A DNA stretch of 5,552 nt, from assembly GCA_016928525.1 (NCBI GenBank), contig JAFGKO010000192.1, positions 1-5,552 of the forward strand. The letters run 5' to 3'. The DNA comes from Anaerolineales bacterium. GTDB lineage: Bacteria > Chloroflexota > Anaerolineae > Anaerolineales > Villigracilaceae. The notes below the pieces were generated by a model. The model saw nothing but the letters and a program-made list of their open reading frames with translations, had not been told where the DNA came from and searched no databases. This document shows, piece after piece, positions 1 to 5,552 of this stretch. The translations under genes and the position numbers were made by a program. The stretch's first letter is position 1. Every line of letters starts with the position of its first letter.

Positions 1-1
1 G

Positions 2-613
2 GCGCTGGCCAACGTCAGCGATAGCGAACTGCTAGGCTGGCGGCTGAACGAGGGCTTTACCTATGCCCGGCTGCTCCTGGCCCAACAGCGCTACGCCGAT
101 AGCCTGTGGGTGCTGCAACGATTGGAGCACGCAGCTCAAGCCGCGGACGTGCGCTGGATTCTGTACCGCGCGCGGCTATGGCAAGCGGTGGTCTGTCACC
201 AATCAGGCCGGCTGCCCCAGGCGCTCACCATCCTGGATGAATTGCTGGCACAGACATCCCGGATAGAACTCAATCCCGCGCGGCTGTATCTGGAACCGGG
301 GGAACCGGCTCGCGTTTTGTTGGTAGAGGCCCGGCGGCGCGGACTGCGTCCGCAGCACGTCGCGCTTCTACTGGCAAAGTTCCCGCCCGAATCGCTTCCC
401 TACCAGGGCGCCGAACTCCCCGAAGCCCTGACCGCACGCGAATTGGACGTGCTGCGTCTGATGGCCGAGGGCCTGAAAAATCAGGAAATCGGCGCACGCT
501 TGTTCATCACCCTAAACACAATCCGGTATCACACGAGCAACATTTTTGGTAAATTGGGCGTGGACAATCGCACCGCCGCCGTCGCCCGCGCCCGTGAACT
601 GGGAATCATGTAG
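2..613 (+). CDS. LuxR-family (MalT-like) transcriptional regulator, C-terminal part
   Basis: This is the 3' end of a helix-turn-helix activator; the frame is open from base 2, so the true start lies outside the window and 203 residues are visible. Residues 1-90 are helical and Leu/Ala/Gln-rich, as in the TPR-like sensor region of MalT/LAL-type regulators. Residues 95-128 carry the usual link (RLYLEPGEPARVLLVEARRR, then a GL-RP stretch). The LuxR DNA-binding domain spans about 138-203: TARELDVLRLMAEGL, then NQEIGARLFIT, the recognition-helix region NTIRYHTSN, and IFGKLGV-NRTAAVARARELGI. In this family the C-terminal domain binds promoter DNA, and an N-terminal STAND-type ATPase usually senses a ligand; that part is not seen here. 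A GTG at 110 lies in frame but would split the helical region, so I do not treat it as the start. A hairpin follows the stop, so the gene probably ends its own transcript. Whether it controls the genes downstream cannot be told. Confidence 0.93.
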   Translation, partial: ALANVSDSELLGWRLNEGFTYARLLLAQQRYADSLWVLQRLEHAAQAADVRWILYRARLWQAVVCHQSGRLPQALTILDELLAQTSRIELNPARLYLEPGEPARVLLVEARRRGLRPQHVALLLAKFPPESLPYQGAELPEALTARELDVLRLMAEGLKNQEIGARLFITLNTIRYHTSNIFGKLGVDNRTAAVARARELGIM

Positions 614-637
614 CGAAACCACATCTTTCTCGGAACA

Positions 638-670
638 ACCCCACACATTTGTGTGGGGTATTGTTGTGTT
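638..670 (+). terminator. Rho-independent-type terminator hairpin after the regulator gene
   Basis: A perfect inverted repeat pairs 638-647 (ACCCCACACA) with 650-659 (TGTGTGGGGT). The stem is ten base pairs at most with two bases between the arms, so the real loop is probably four bases. A T-rich but interrupted tract (TATTGTTGTGTT, 659-670) follows. It starts 25 bases after the regulator's stop. The T-tract is broken by G residues, so efficiency may be moderate. The G/C-rich base of the stem and the position directly after a gene support the call. Confidence 0.72.
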
Positions 671-675
671 GATCC

Positions 676-684
676 TGCTATACT
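676..684 (+). promoter_or_regulatory. Candidate extended -10 promoter for the small protein gene
   Basis: TGC followed by TATACT (-10 hexamer at 679-684, five of six matches to TATAAT) forms an extended -10 element. No good -35 hexamer sits at the usual 16-18 bp; the TTGTTG at 661-666 is only 12 bp away. Transcription would begin near 691 and give a leader of about 28 bases before the ATG at 719. The site lies just after the terminator hairpin, where a new transcript would be expected to start. The call rests on the motif only. Confidence 0.45.
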
Positions 685-718
685 GTTTTCAACAATCCCA
701 ATGAGCAGGAGAATGTCT

Positions 719-943
719 ATGCAATACATGATCACGATCTACTCAATACTTGATTCATCCTGGGAGGAATGGTTCGCGCCGCTGATCCTCCATCCGCAGC
801 CCGACGGTACTACTCTCCTGAGCGGCGACTTGCCCGACCAGATCGCCCTGCACAGTGTCCTGAACAAAATCCGCAACCTGAATTTGGAATTACTCTCCGT
901 TACATCTATCGCACCCTCGGAAAACTGCGACGAAACGGGGTAA
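719..943 (+). CDS. Small conserved-looking acidic protein (74 aa), function unknown
   Basis: This 74-residue protein begins MQYMITIYSILDSSWEEWF and continues with a PDGTTLLSGDLPDQIALHSV segment and a KIRNLNLELLSV segment. It has no signal peptide or membrane segment, so it should be cytoplasmic. The ATG at 719 is chosen because AGGAG at 707-711 lies seven bases upstream; in-frame starts at 701 and 713 precede or overlap that site. The pattern (beta strand, S-L-D-x-S-W-x-x-W-F, D-G-T-T-x-L-x-G, L-P-D-Q-x-A-L-H, K-I-R-x-L-N-L-x-L-x-S-V) matches, from memory, small proteins that recur in Chloroflexota genomes, often near regulators; this was not searched. I know of no assigned function. The D-Q-x-A-L-H and I-R-x-L-N-L stretches suggest a compact alpha/beta fold and possibly protein-protein contact. 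The last dozen residues (APSENCDETG end) look like an unconserved tail. Confidence 0.8.
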   Translation: MQYMITIYSILDSSWEEWFAPLILHPQPDGTTLLSGDLPDQIALHSVLNKIRNLNLELLSVTSIAPSENCDETG

Positions 944-1016
944 TTTTCTGCTCTCCAATTGCCGGATGCGCCTGGAGAACTTGGCGGTTTTCTTTGAGGA
1001 GACCAACCTGGAATTT

Positions 1017-1022
1017 AGGAGA
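1017..1022 (+). promoter_or_regulatory. Ribosome binding site for the 286-aa membrane protein
   Basis: AGGAGA lies five bases before the ATG at 1028 and fixes that start over the next in-frame ATG (codon 6, position 1043). The same eight bases, AGGAGAAT, also precede the small protein gene (707-714) and the lipoprotein gene (2699-2706). The rest of the 84-bp gap 944-1027 shows no clear promoter or hairpin, so read-through from the promoter near 680 is the simplest source of transcript. Confidence 0.75.
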
Positions 1023-1027
1023 ATAGC

Positions 1028-1888
1028 ATGAAAATAAAAACGATGCTTTCATACTTGTGGAAAATTCCCCTCTGCGCCCTTGCTTTTTATGGTGGCACGA
1101 TTTTGGGCGGGATGGTGGCTACCCTGACCGGCTTGCCCACCCCCGCAATGCCCGCCGGGGCCGATCAGATGGTGTTGGGCCAATATCTGTTGCTAGTGAG
1201 CCTGATCCTGGCGATTGCGCTGGCGTTCCTGGCCCGAAAACTGGCGGGAGGCTTCCTGGCCCGCTGGTTGGTGCTCGCCTTTTTGGTGTGGATCGCCCAC
1301 GCGGTCAATAACGTGATTGAAGGGGCGATATTCACCTCGATGGCGGCAGTCTCCCTGTTCACGGTGGTGCTGTATGGCTTTGCCAGTCTGCTGTGCGGCG
1401 CGGTGGCGTCCTGGCTCTTCCCGCCCCAAAGCCGCGGGGATGGTTTTATCGGCTGCGCCAAAACACTCTTTGCCCGCTATAATGCCGTGGGCTGGAGTTG
1501 GCGTGCCCTGGCGGCGCTGCTAGCCTTCCCGCTGATCTATCTGGCCTTTGGATGCTTGATTTCCCCGCTAGTGGCGGATTACTACGCTGATGGCCTCTTT
1601 GGACTGGAACTGCCTTCCTGGAGCCAGATTTTGCCGATTTTGCTGCTGCGCAGTCTGTTCTTTTTGTTTGCCTGCTTGCCGGTGCTGATTTTGTGGCAGA
1701 ATTCGCACCGCGGGTTGTTTCTCACCCTGGGGCTGATTCTCTTCCTGCTGGTGGGTGGCTTGAGCATGTTGCAGGCCTACTGGCTCCCTGTTCCCCTGCG
1801 CCTGATCCACAGCCTCGAAATCCTGGTGGATGAACTGGTTTACACGGCTGTCCTGCTGGTTTTATACCGTGCTCCGAAGGCTACTTAA
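1028..1888 (+). CDS. Multi-pass membrane protein of unknown function (286 aa)
   Basis: The protein is strongly hydrophobic, with about eight likely membrane segments near residues 12-34, 50-69, 77-97, 103-131, 157-182, 199-222, 229-250 and 264-281. A longer polar stretch at about 132-156 probably faces the cytoplasm (FPPQSRGDGF, KTLFARYN). I do not recognise a family. Polar and charged residues sit within or at the edge of hydrophobic segments: H91-A-V-N-N-V-I-E98 and R258-L-I-H-S-L-E-I-L-V-D-E269. Such residues are often conserved for a functional reason in membrane proteins, but I see no complete known catalytic motif. There is no cleavable signal peptide; the first segment would act as an anchor. 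The next gene begins two bases after the stop, which suggests co-transcription and perhaps translational coupling. It may partner the following CPBP-like membrane protein; this is inference from spacing. Confidence 0.85.
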   Translation: MKIKTMLSYLWKIPLCALAFYGGTILGGMVATLTGLPTPAMPAGADQMVLGQYLLLVSLILAIALAFLARKLAGGFLARWLVLAFLVWIAHAVNNVIEGAIFTSMAAVSLFTVVLYGFASLLCGAVASWLFPPQSRGDGFIGCAKTLFARYNAVGWSWRALAALLAFPLIYLAFGCLISPLVADYYADGLFGLELPSWSQILPILLLRSLFFLFACLPVLILWQNSHRGLFLTLGLILFLLVGGLSMLQAYWLPVPLRLIHSLEILVDELVYTAVLLVLYRAPKAT

Positions 1889-1890
1889 TA

Positions 1891-2616
1891 ATGAATCCTA
1901 AAACCTGGTATCCCTGGCTGATGCTTGTCATCCGCTCGCTGCTCTTCCTGGCATTTCAGGCCGGGTTTGCGTTGGCGCTCCATCTGTCTGGTTCCTCTGT
2001 GCCCTGGGATGCTTCTGCTACCTGGTGGCCGTTTGCCATCATTTTCACCGACCTGGCTTGTCTTGGGCTGCTCATCCGCTTTTACAGACAGGAACGCCAA
2101 TGCTTTTGGGATATTCTCCGGATCGAGCGGCAATTCGTCAAACAGGATTTGCTGTTCATGCTCGGCTTCTTGATGATTGCTGCGCCGCTTGGCTACCTGC
2201 CCAATATCTGGAGCGCTCAATGGCTTTTTGGTGACCCGCAAGTTGCGCTTGATTTGCTGGTGCGTCCCCTGCCTGCCTGGGCGGCGATCACCAGCCTTAT
2301 GCTTTTTCCCCTTCTACAAGGATTGGTCGAAATCCCCACGTACATGCTCTACGCCATGCCGCGCCTCGAAGCGCAAGGATTGCGTCCCTGGCTGGCGCTT
2401 GCGCTGGCGAGTTTCTTTCTGTCGGCTCAACACATTTTTGCGCCCTTTCTGCCAGATGGTCGCTTCATCAGCTACCGTCTGGTGATGTTCTTGCCGTTTG
2501 CTATCCTGGTTGCTATTGTCATGCGCGCCCGTCCACGTTTGATGCCGTATATAGCTGTAATCCATGTGCTGATGGACATGTCTGTGGCGGTCATGTTCCT
2601 AATGATGATGAAATAA
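1891..2616 (+). CDS. CPBP-family-like membrane protein with degenerate first motif (241 aa)
   Basis: About seven hydrophobic segments are visible (near 9-32, 46-64, 86-106, 130-156, 166-186, 196-212, 217-240). The C-terminal half follows the CPBP (CAAX protease and bacteriocin-processing) layout. Residues 143-151 (QGLVEIPTY) stand where EExxxR is expected, residues 175-186 (FFLSAQHIFAPF) match the FxxxH motif with H181, and residues 222-229 (AVIHVLMD) match the last motif with H225 and D229. In motif 1 only E147 remains: the first Glu is Val146 and the Arg position is Tyr151. CPBP proteases need the Glu pair and the His residues, so this copy may be inactive, changed in function, or only a fold relative. 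The start is two bases after the previous stop, with a weak GAAGG site at 1876-1880 inside that gene, consistent with coupling. Family membership is moderately supported; loss of activity is inferred. Confidence 0.85.
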   Translation: MNPKTWYPWLMLVIRSLLFLAFQAGFALALHLSGSSVPWDASATWWPFAIIFTDLACLGLLIRFYRQERQCFWDILRIERQFVKQDLLFMLGFLMIAAPLGYLPNIWSAQWLFGDPQVALDLLVRPLPAWAAITSLMLFPLLQGLVEIPTYMLYAMPRLEAQGLRPWLALALASFFLSAQHIFAPFLPDGRFISYRLVMFLPFAILVAIVMRARPRLMPYIAVIHVLMDMSVAVMFLMMMK

Positions 2617-2645
2617 GCCCGTGGAATTTTCGTTGATACTTGAAA

Positions 2646-2674
2646 TTGAGTTCGTTTCTTCGAAAATCTATGGT
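2646..2674 (+). promoter_or_regulatory. Weak candidate promoter for the lipoprotein gene
   Basis: In the 93-bp AT-rich gap before the lipoprotein gene, TTGAGT (2646-2651) and TATGGT (2669-2674) are 17 bp apart, and each matches four of six consensus bases. AT-rich sequence gives many such matches by chance. The gap has no convincing terminator: the GAAAA/TTTTC pairing at 2662-2678 is only five base pairs. Confidence 0.25.
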
Positions 2675-2709
2675 TTTCCGATACAAATTACCAAAAAAAG
2701 GAGAATAAT

Positions 2710-3825
2710 ATGAACCCGAAATTCCGTTTTCGTCTAAAGTTGCTATCCGTTTTCCTGACTGGGTCGCTCTTACTTTCGGCCTGTAACCCTACTCCCACAT
2801 CAACGGTTTCGCCCACACCCACCGTGTTTTCTGAAACTGGGGAAGTGTTCCCGCGGCTTGTCTCCCCCACGCCTGTTCTAACGGCAGAAGTTGCAGGGAC
2901 AGAGGTCACTTTCGGGGTGCTGACCCTCGTCGTGCCGTCAGGCGTAGCCAGCGGCGCAAACGGGAGTGATTCCCCTCGATTGGATAATGAAGATGCCGCC
3001 TGGTGGAAAAAGACACCTGGTCACCAACAAGTCATGCTCGGTGATTATTACATCTTACAAGGGAGATTTCATCAGCCACAGATTTACGTATATCCAGCGC
3101 AAGCGTATGCTGAGATGGTTCCAACTGCTTTTGAAAGCATCCACCGACTGAATAACATACTGAGCAATCCTGGCGCGCAGATTGCGGTGGAGCAACTTCC
3201 GGTCGTGCCGTTTTTCAATGCTCAACCAGTCTTTGCTGCCAATATCAAGACATTCTCATTCCAAAATGGAGCCGGTGTGCGTTTCCTAACTCAATATGCA
3301 CAATCACCTGCGCCGGTTAATAATCACGAGTTGTTCTATCATTTTCAGGGATTAACCAGTGATGGAGCCTATTACATTCTCGCGATTTTTCCCATCACGG
3401 TCCCGGGGCTGGCTGAAACTCCCGCAGAAGCCGCCATCCTGCCCCTGGCAGGAATCGTTTACCCCGACATGACCGCCCCCAACGCTGATATGCAACCCTA
3501 TTACACTGCCGCCACAAATCAGTTGAACGGCACATCCCCAGACGCTTTTAGTCCTTCGCTCAATCAATTGGATTTGCTGATTGAGTCGCTCAAGATTGCC
3601 GATTCAAACTCTGGTTGGCCCGCCGAGATAAGTTGGGAAACCGCCATTTTAATTCTCAATACCGGCAGAGTGATTGAAGTCGTGCAATCCCATAACCTGG
3701 ATATCACGCTGACGTTAGCGGATGGCAACCAGATTAAAACTATCGAACCGGCGTTGGACGATATTTTCCGCGAGGTCGAACGCTGTGGGTATATTTGTAG
3801 TGCGATAAGTCTCATCACAGAATAA
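2710..3825 (+). CDS. Lipoprotein with Thr/Pro linker and C-terminal cysteine-containing module (371 aa)
   Basis: Residues 1-25 form a classical lipoprotein signal: a basic start (NPKFRFRLK), a hydrophobic core, and the lipobox LLSAC with C25 as the expected lipid-modified residue. The mature protein would be anchored outside the cytoplasmic membrane. A Thr/Pro/Ser-rich linker (about 26-57, with repeated S-P-T-P) leads to a main domain of about 60-295 that I cannot name. It includes LTLVVPSGVASGA (71-83), YYILQGRFHQPQIYVYP (113-129), FQNGAGVRFLTQYAQ (184-198) and NNHELFYHFQGLTSDG (204-219), the last two looking like conserved blocks. The final part (about 308-371) reads as a separate small module: a strand-rich ILNTGRVIEVVQSHN, TLADGNQIKTIEP, then DDIFREVERCGYIC with C359 and C363. 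AGGAGAAT at 2699-2706 supports the ATG. Function is unknown; substrate binding for the ABC transporter downstream is possible, but no solute-binding fold is recognised. G+C is lower than in the neighbours. Confidence 0.92.
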   Translation: MNPKFRFRLKLLSVFLTGSLLLSACNPTPTSTVSPTPTVFSETGEVFPRLVSPTPVLTAEVAGTEVTFGVLTLVVPSGVASGANGSDSPRLDNEDAAWWKKTPGHQQVMLGDYYILQGRFHQPQIYVYPAQAYAEMVPTAFESIHRLNNILSNPGAQIAVEQLPVVPFFNAQPVFAANIKTFSFQNGAGVRFLTQYAQSPAPVNNHELFYHFQGLTSDGAYYILAIFPITVPGLAETPAEAAILPLAGIVYPDMTAPNADMQPYYTAATNQLNGTSPDAFSPSLNQLDLLIESLKIADSNSGWPAEISWETAILILNTGRVIEVVQSHNLDITLTLADGNQIKTIEPALDDIFREVERCGYICSAISLITE

Positions 3826-3875
3826 ATATCAGCATCAAAGATACACCCGATACATTGGATAAAAGCGAGAAAGTC

Positions 3876-4940
3876 ATGCAAACATCTACCGTCTTAACAA
3901 CCAAACCCAATTGGCCACAGGTCGCCTCGTTTCTCGGCCTAGCCTTTGGCCTGACCTGGCTGGTGGACCTGGCCTTGTATTTGAATGGCGGATTGGCCAA
4001 CCCCGCCACCACATTGCTGTTGCAATTCCAAATGCTCCTGCCAGCTTTCTCGGCCATGTTCCTGGGCGCTTTCTTCTTCAAGGAAAGTCCCATCTATTTC
4101 AAAACCAACCGCAGGACATCCCGCTGGTTCGTTTACTTCTACTTGTTGCTCACCTTTTTATACCTGCTTGGCGCCATTGCCGCTTTGGTCCAGCCTAACC
4201 TGGCGGCTACACTCACTTCGGCGCTGCTCATCCCGAACGTGCTTGGCTTGATCTTGATCATTTTGCTGCGCCTGGTGGGTGGGAAGGACTCTTTTGCCGG
4301 TGCAGGGCTGGGAGGCGGTAAAGGGCGCGTCTGGCTTTTCTACGGGCTGGGACTGGTCGCTTTTTATGGCATCCAGACTCTTCTCAACTATATCTTCAAA
4401 ATGGGACAGGTAGTTGACATCACAACCGCTTTCCCGCAGATGGCAACCGCCAACCTGCCCGCCGCGGCGCTCGTGCCCATCATGGCGCTCAACACTGTGC
4501 TAATCGGTCCCTTCCTTGGGTTGATCATCGCCTTCGGTGAGGAGTATGGCTGGCGTGGCTACCTGCAGACTGAGTTGACCCGCCTCGGGCGCGTCCGCGG
4601 TGTTTTCCTGCTTGGTGTGATCTGGGGCATCTGGCATTGGCCGGTCATCTGGATGGGCTACAACTTCCCCGGTCAGCCGGTGCTTGGCTCGCTGGCAATG
4701 GTGGCGCTAGGAATTGTCTTCGCTTATTTCTTTGCCTACAGCGTTTTCAAATCGCAAGGTGTCTGGACAGCCGCCTACCTGCACGCGCTCAATAACCAGG
4801 CGTTGAGTTTCTTTTTCATGTTCGTTTACGCACCCACCAACATCCTTTTCTCCTTTGGCGCAGGCTGGCCCGGACTCGCGCTTGGCGCACTCGTTGTCTT
4901 TTTCATCTTGCGTGACCCGATCTGGAAAGTGACCGAGTAA
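3876..4940 (+). CDS. CPBP-family intramembrane metalloprotease, intact motifs (354 aa)
   Basis: The protein has about nine or ten hydrophobic segments and the full motif set of the CPBP family (CAAX proteases and bacteriocin-processing enzymes, Pfam CPBP/Abi). Motif 1 is GEEYGWRGYL with E222, E223 and R227; motif 2 is GVIWGIWHWPV with H254; the last motif is YLHALNN with H303 and N307. In characterised members these Glu and His residues form the membrane-embedded active site that cuts peptides or prenylated proteins; the substrate here is unknown. At 354 residues it is longer than many bacterial members because of an extra N-terminal region of about 100-150 residues. ATG 3876 is chosen over the in-frame TTG at 3855, which has no ribosome site; GAGAAAG (3867-3873) is close but weak and very near the ATG. 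The ABC ATPase begins ten bases after the stop, so the two are probably co-transcribed. The protein could act in peptide maturation, immunity or membrane-protein turnover. Confidence 0.93.
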   Translation: MQTSTVLTTKPNWPQVASFLGLAFGLTWLVDLALYLNGGLANPATTLLLQFQMLLPAFSAMFLGAFFFKESPIYFKTNRRTSRWFVYFYLLLTFLYLLGAIAALVQPNLAATLTSALLIPNVLGLILIILLRLVGGKDSFAGAGLGGGKGRVWLFYGLGLVAFYGIQTLLNYIFKMGQVVDITTAFPQMATANLPAAALVPIMALNTVLIGPFLGLIIAFGEEYGWRGYLQTELTRLGRVRGVFLLGVIWGIWHWPVIWMGYNFPGQPVLGSLAMVALGIVFAYFFAYSVFKSQGVWTAAYLHALNNQALSFFFMFVYAPTNILFSFGAGWPGLALGALVVFFILRDPIWKVTE

Positions 4941-4950
4941 AGGAATCAAC

Positions 4951-5552
4951 ATGAAGCTGACCATCTCCCACCTCTCTAAACAATACCGCCGCGACTTCTG
5001 GGGCTTGCGCAACTTCGACCTGGAACTCAAACCCGGAGTCATTGGTCTGCTCGGGCCGAACGGCGCGGGCAAGTCCACGCTGATGCGTATGCTGGCGACT
5101 ATCACCCAGCCAACCGAAGGCAAGATCGAATGGAACGGCGTGGACATTGTCAAATCGCCCGACAGCCTGCGCGCCGTGCTTGGCTACCTGCCACAGGATT
5201 TCGGCGTCTACCCCAACCTGTCGGTACTGGAATTCCTCGAATACGTGGCAGCCATTAAAGGCATGGATGGCAAGACCGCCCGCCGCCGCATTGACGAGTT
5301 GCTGGTGCTGGTCAATCTCGTTCAGGCGGCAAAACGTCCGCTGGGCGGCTATTCGGGCGGGATGAAACAGCGTGTCGGCATTGCGCAAGCCTTGCTCAAC
5401 GACCCGCAACTGCTGATTGTGGACGAACCGACCGTCGGGCTCGACCCCGAAGAGCGCGTGCGTTTCCGCAACCTGCTCTCGGATCTGTCGGGCGAGCGCA
5501 TCATCCTGCTCTCCACGCATATCGTCTCGGATGTGGAAGCCACCGCCACCGA
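4951..5552 (+). CDS. ABC transporter ATP-binding protein, 3' end beyond the window
   Basis: The frame is open from ATG 4951 to the window edge; 200 residues are visible. AAGGA at 4940-4944 overlaps the previous stop codon and is six bases from the ATG. All nucleotide-binding motifs are present in order: Walker A GPNGAGKST (35-43), Q-loop Gln82 in GYLPQDFGVYP, signature YSGGMKQR (134-141), Walker B LLIVDEP (154-160), D-loop GLDP (163-166) and H-loop His190 in LLSTHIVSD. The sequence reads like ABC-2-type (CcmA/drug and bacteriocin export) ATPases, in which one ATPase dimer powers a separate permease with six membrane helices; such a permease would be expected just after the window. Only about 40-100 residues are likely missing. 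ATP binding and hydrolysis should be intact. The cargo cannot be told from the sequence. G+C here is high (about 63-67% in the lines counted). Confidence 0.95.
   Translation, partial: MKLTISHLSKQYRRDFWGLRNFDLELKPGVIGLLGPNGAGKSTLMRMLATITQPTEGKIEWNGVDIVKSPDSLRAVLGYLPQDFGVYPNLSVLEFLEYVAAIKGMDGKTARRRIDELLVLVNLVQAAKRPLGGYSGGMKQRVGIAQALLNDPQLLIVDEPTVGLDPEERVRFRNLLSDLSGERIILLSTHIVSDVEATAT

Noticed and set aside
769..1026. 85-codon + strand frame overlapping the small protein gene
   Set aside because: It is Arg/Pro-rich and has no ribosome site; the overlapping 74-aa frame has an ideal one and a patterned sequence. I also considered whether it was a frameshifted continuation of the small protein, but it reads as non-coding.
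966..1031. 21-codon frame from ATG 966 ending in an ATGA overlap with the start of the 286-aa gene
   Set aside because: There is no ribosome site before 966 and nothing recognisable in the peptide; the overlap is probably chance, though a coupling leader cannot be ruled out.
1885..2241. 118-codon - strand frame opposite the degenerate CPBP gene
   Set aside because: Its Arg/Lys/Gln/Glu-rich translation is what the complement of a hydrophobic membrane protein gene gives.
2661..2680. Short inverted repeat (GAAAA / TTTTC) as a terminator after the degenerate CPBP gene
   Set aside because: The stem is only five base pairs, AT-rich apart from one G-C pair, with a seven-base loop containing G and no T-tract after it.
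1891..2721. Both the 241-aa protein and the lipoprotein start with MNPK, hinting at a duplicated 5' end
   Set aside because: The codons differ and similarity stops after the fourth residue; this is coincidence.
3855..3875. TTG at 3855 as the start of the intact CPBP protein (seven residues longer)
   Set aside because: No Shine-Dalgarno-like sequence precedes it, and the added residues are polar and unlike the rest; ATG 3876 is simpler.
4707..5153. 148-codon open frame on the - strand across the CPBP/ABC junction
   Set aside because: It overlaps two well-supported genes, has low-complexity Ser/Arg/Pro and charged stretches, and has no ribosome site of note.
4903..5520. 205-codon open frame on the - strand opposite the ABC ATPase
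   Set aside because: It lies fully opposite a gene with every ABC motif intact; long antisense frames are common in high-G+C coding sequence, and its translation shows no recognisable domain.

Overview
The window looks like a stretch of chromosome from a Chloroflexota bacterium, probably Anaerolineae-like. This is inferred from protein style and was not searched. The signs are a MalT-like LuxR regulator, a small acidic protein with an SLDPSW-like start, a Pro/Thr-linked lipoprotein, and several hydrophobic proteins without familiar names. All seven genes lie on the + strand. No tRNA, rRNA, CRISPR array, insertion sequence or attachment site is visible.

Layout. Positions 2-613 hold the C-terminal end of a LuxR/MalT-type regulator, cut by the window edge. 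A strong hairpin (638-659) follows, and about 20 bp later an extended -10 promoter candidate precedes a 74-residue small protein (719-943). An 84-bp gap leads to a 286-residue multi-pass membrane protein of unknown function (1028-1888). Two bases after its stop begins a 241-residue membrane protein (1891-2616) that reads as a CPBP-family relative with a broken first motif. After a 93-bp AT-rich gap comes a 371-residue lipoprotein (2710-3825), with a Thr/Pro linker, an unnamed main domain and a separate-looking C-terminal module. Then comes a CPBP-family protein with intact motifs (3876-4940). Ten bases later begins an ABC transporter ATPase (4951 to the edge), complete through its H-loop but cut before its C-terminus.

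How the genes may work together. The close spacing of 1028-2616 and of 3876-5552, all in one direction, suggests at least two co-transcribed pairs. The mix of an ABC ATPase, an intact and a degenerate CPBP protein, an anchored lipoprotein and an orphan membrane protein would fit an envelope function such as export of, processing of, or protection against a peptide or lipid. That is inference from neighbourhood only. The lipoprotein gene and its upstream gap are clearly poorer in G+C than the genes on either side, so the cluster may have been assembled from different sources. The most interesting items are the broken/intact CPBP pair, the small protein, and the lipoprotein with its C-terminal module.
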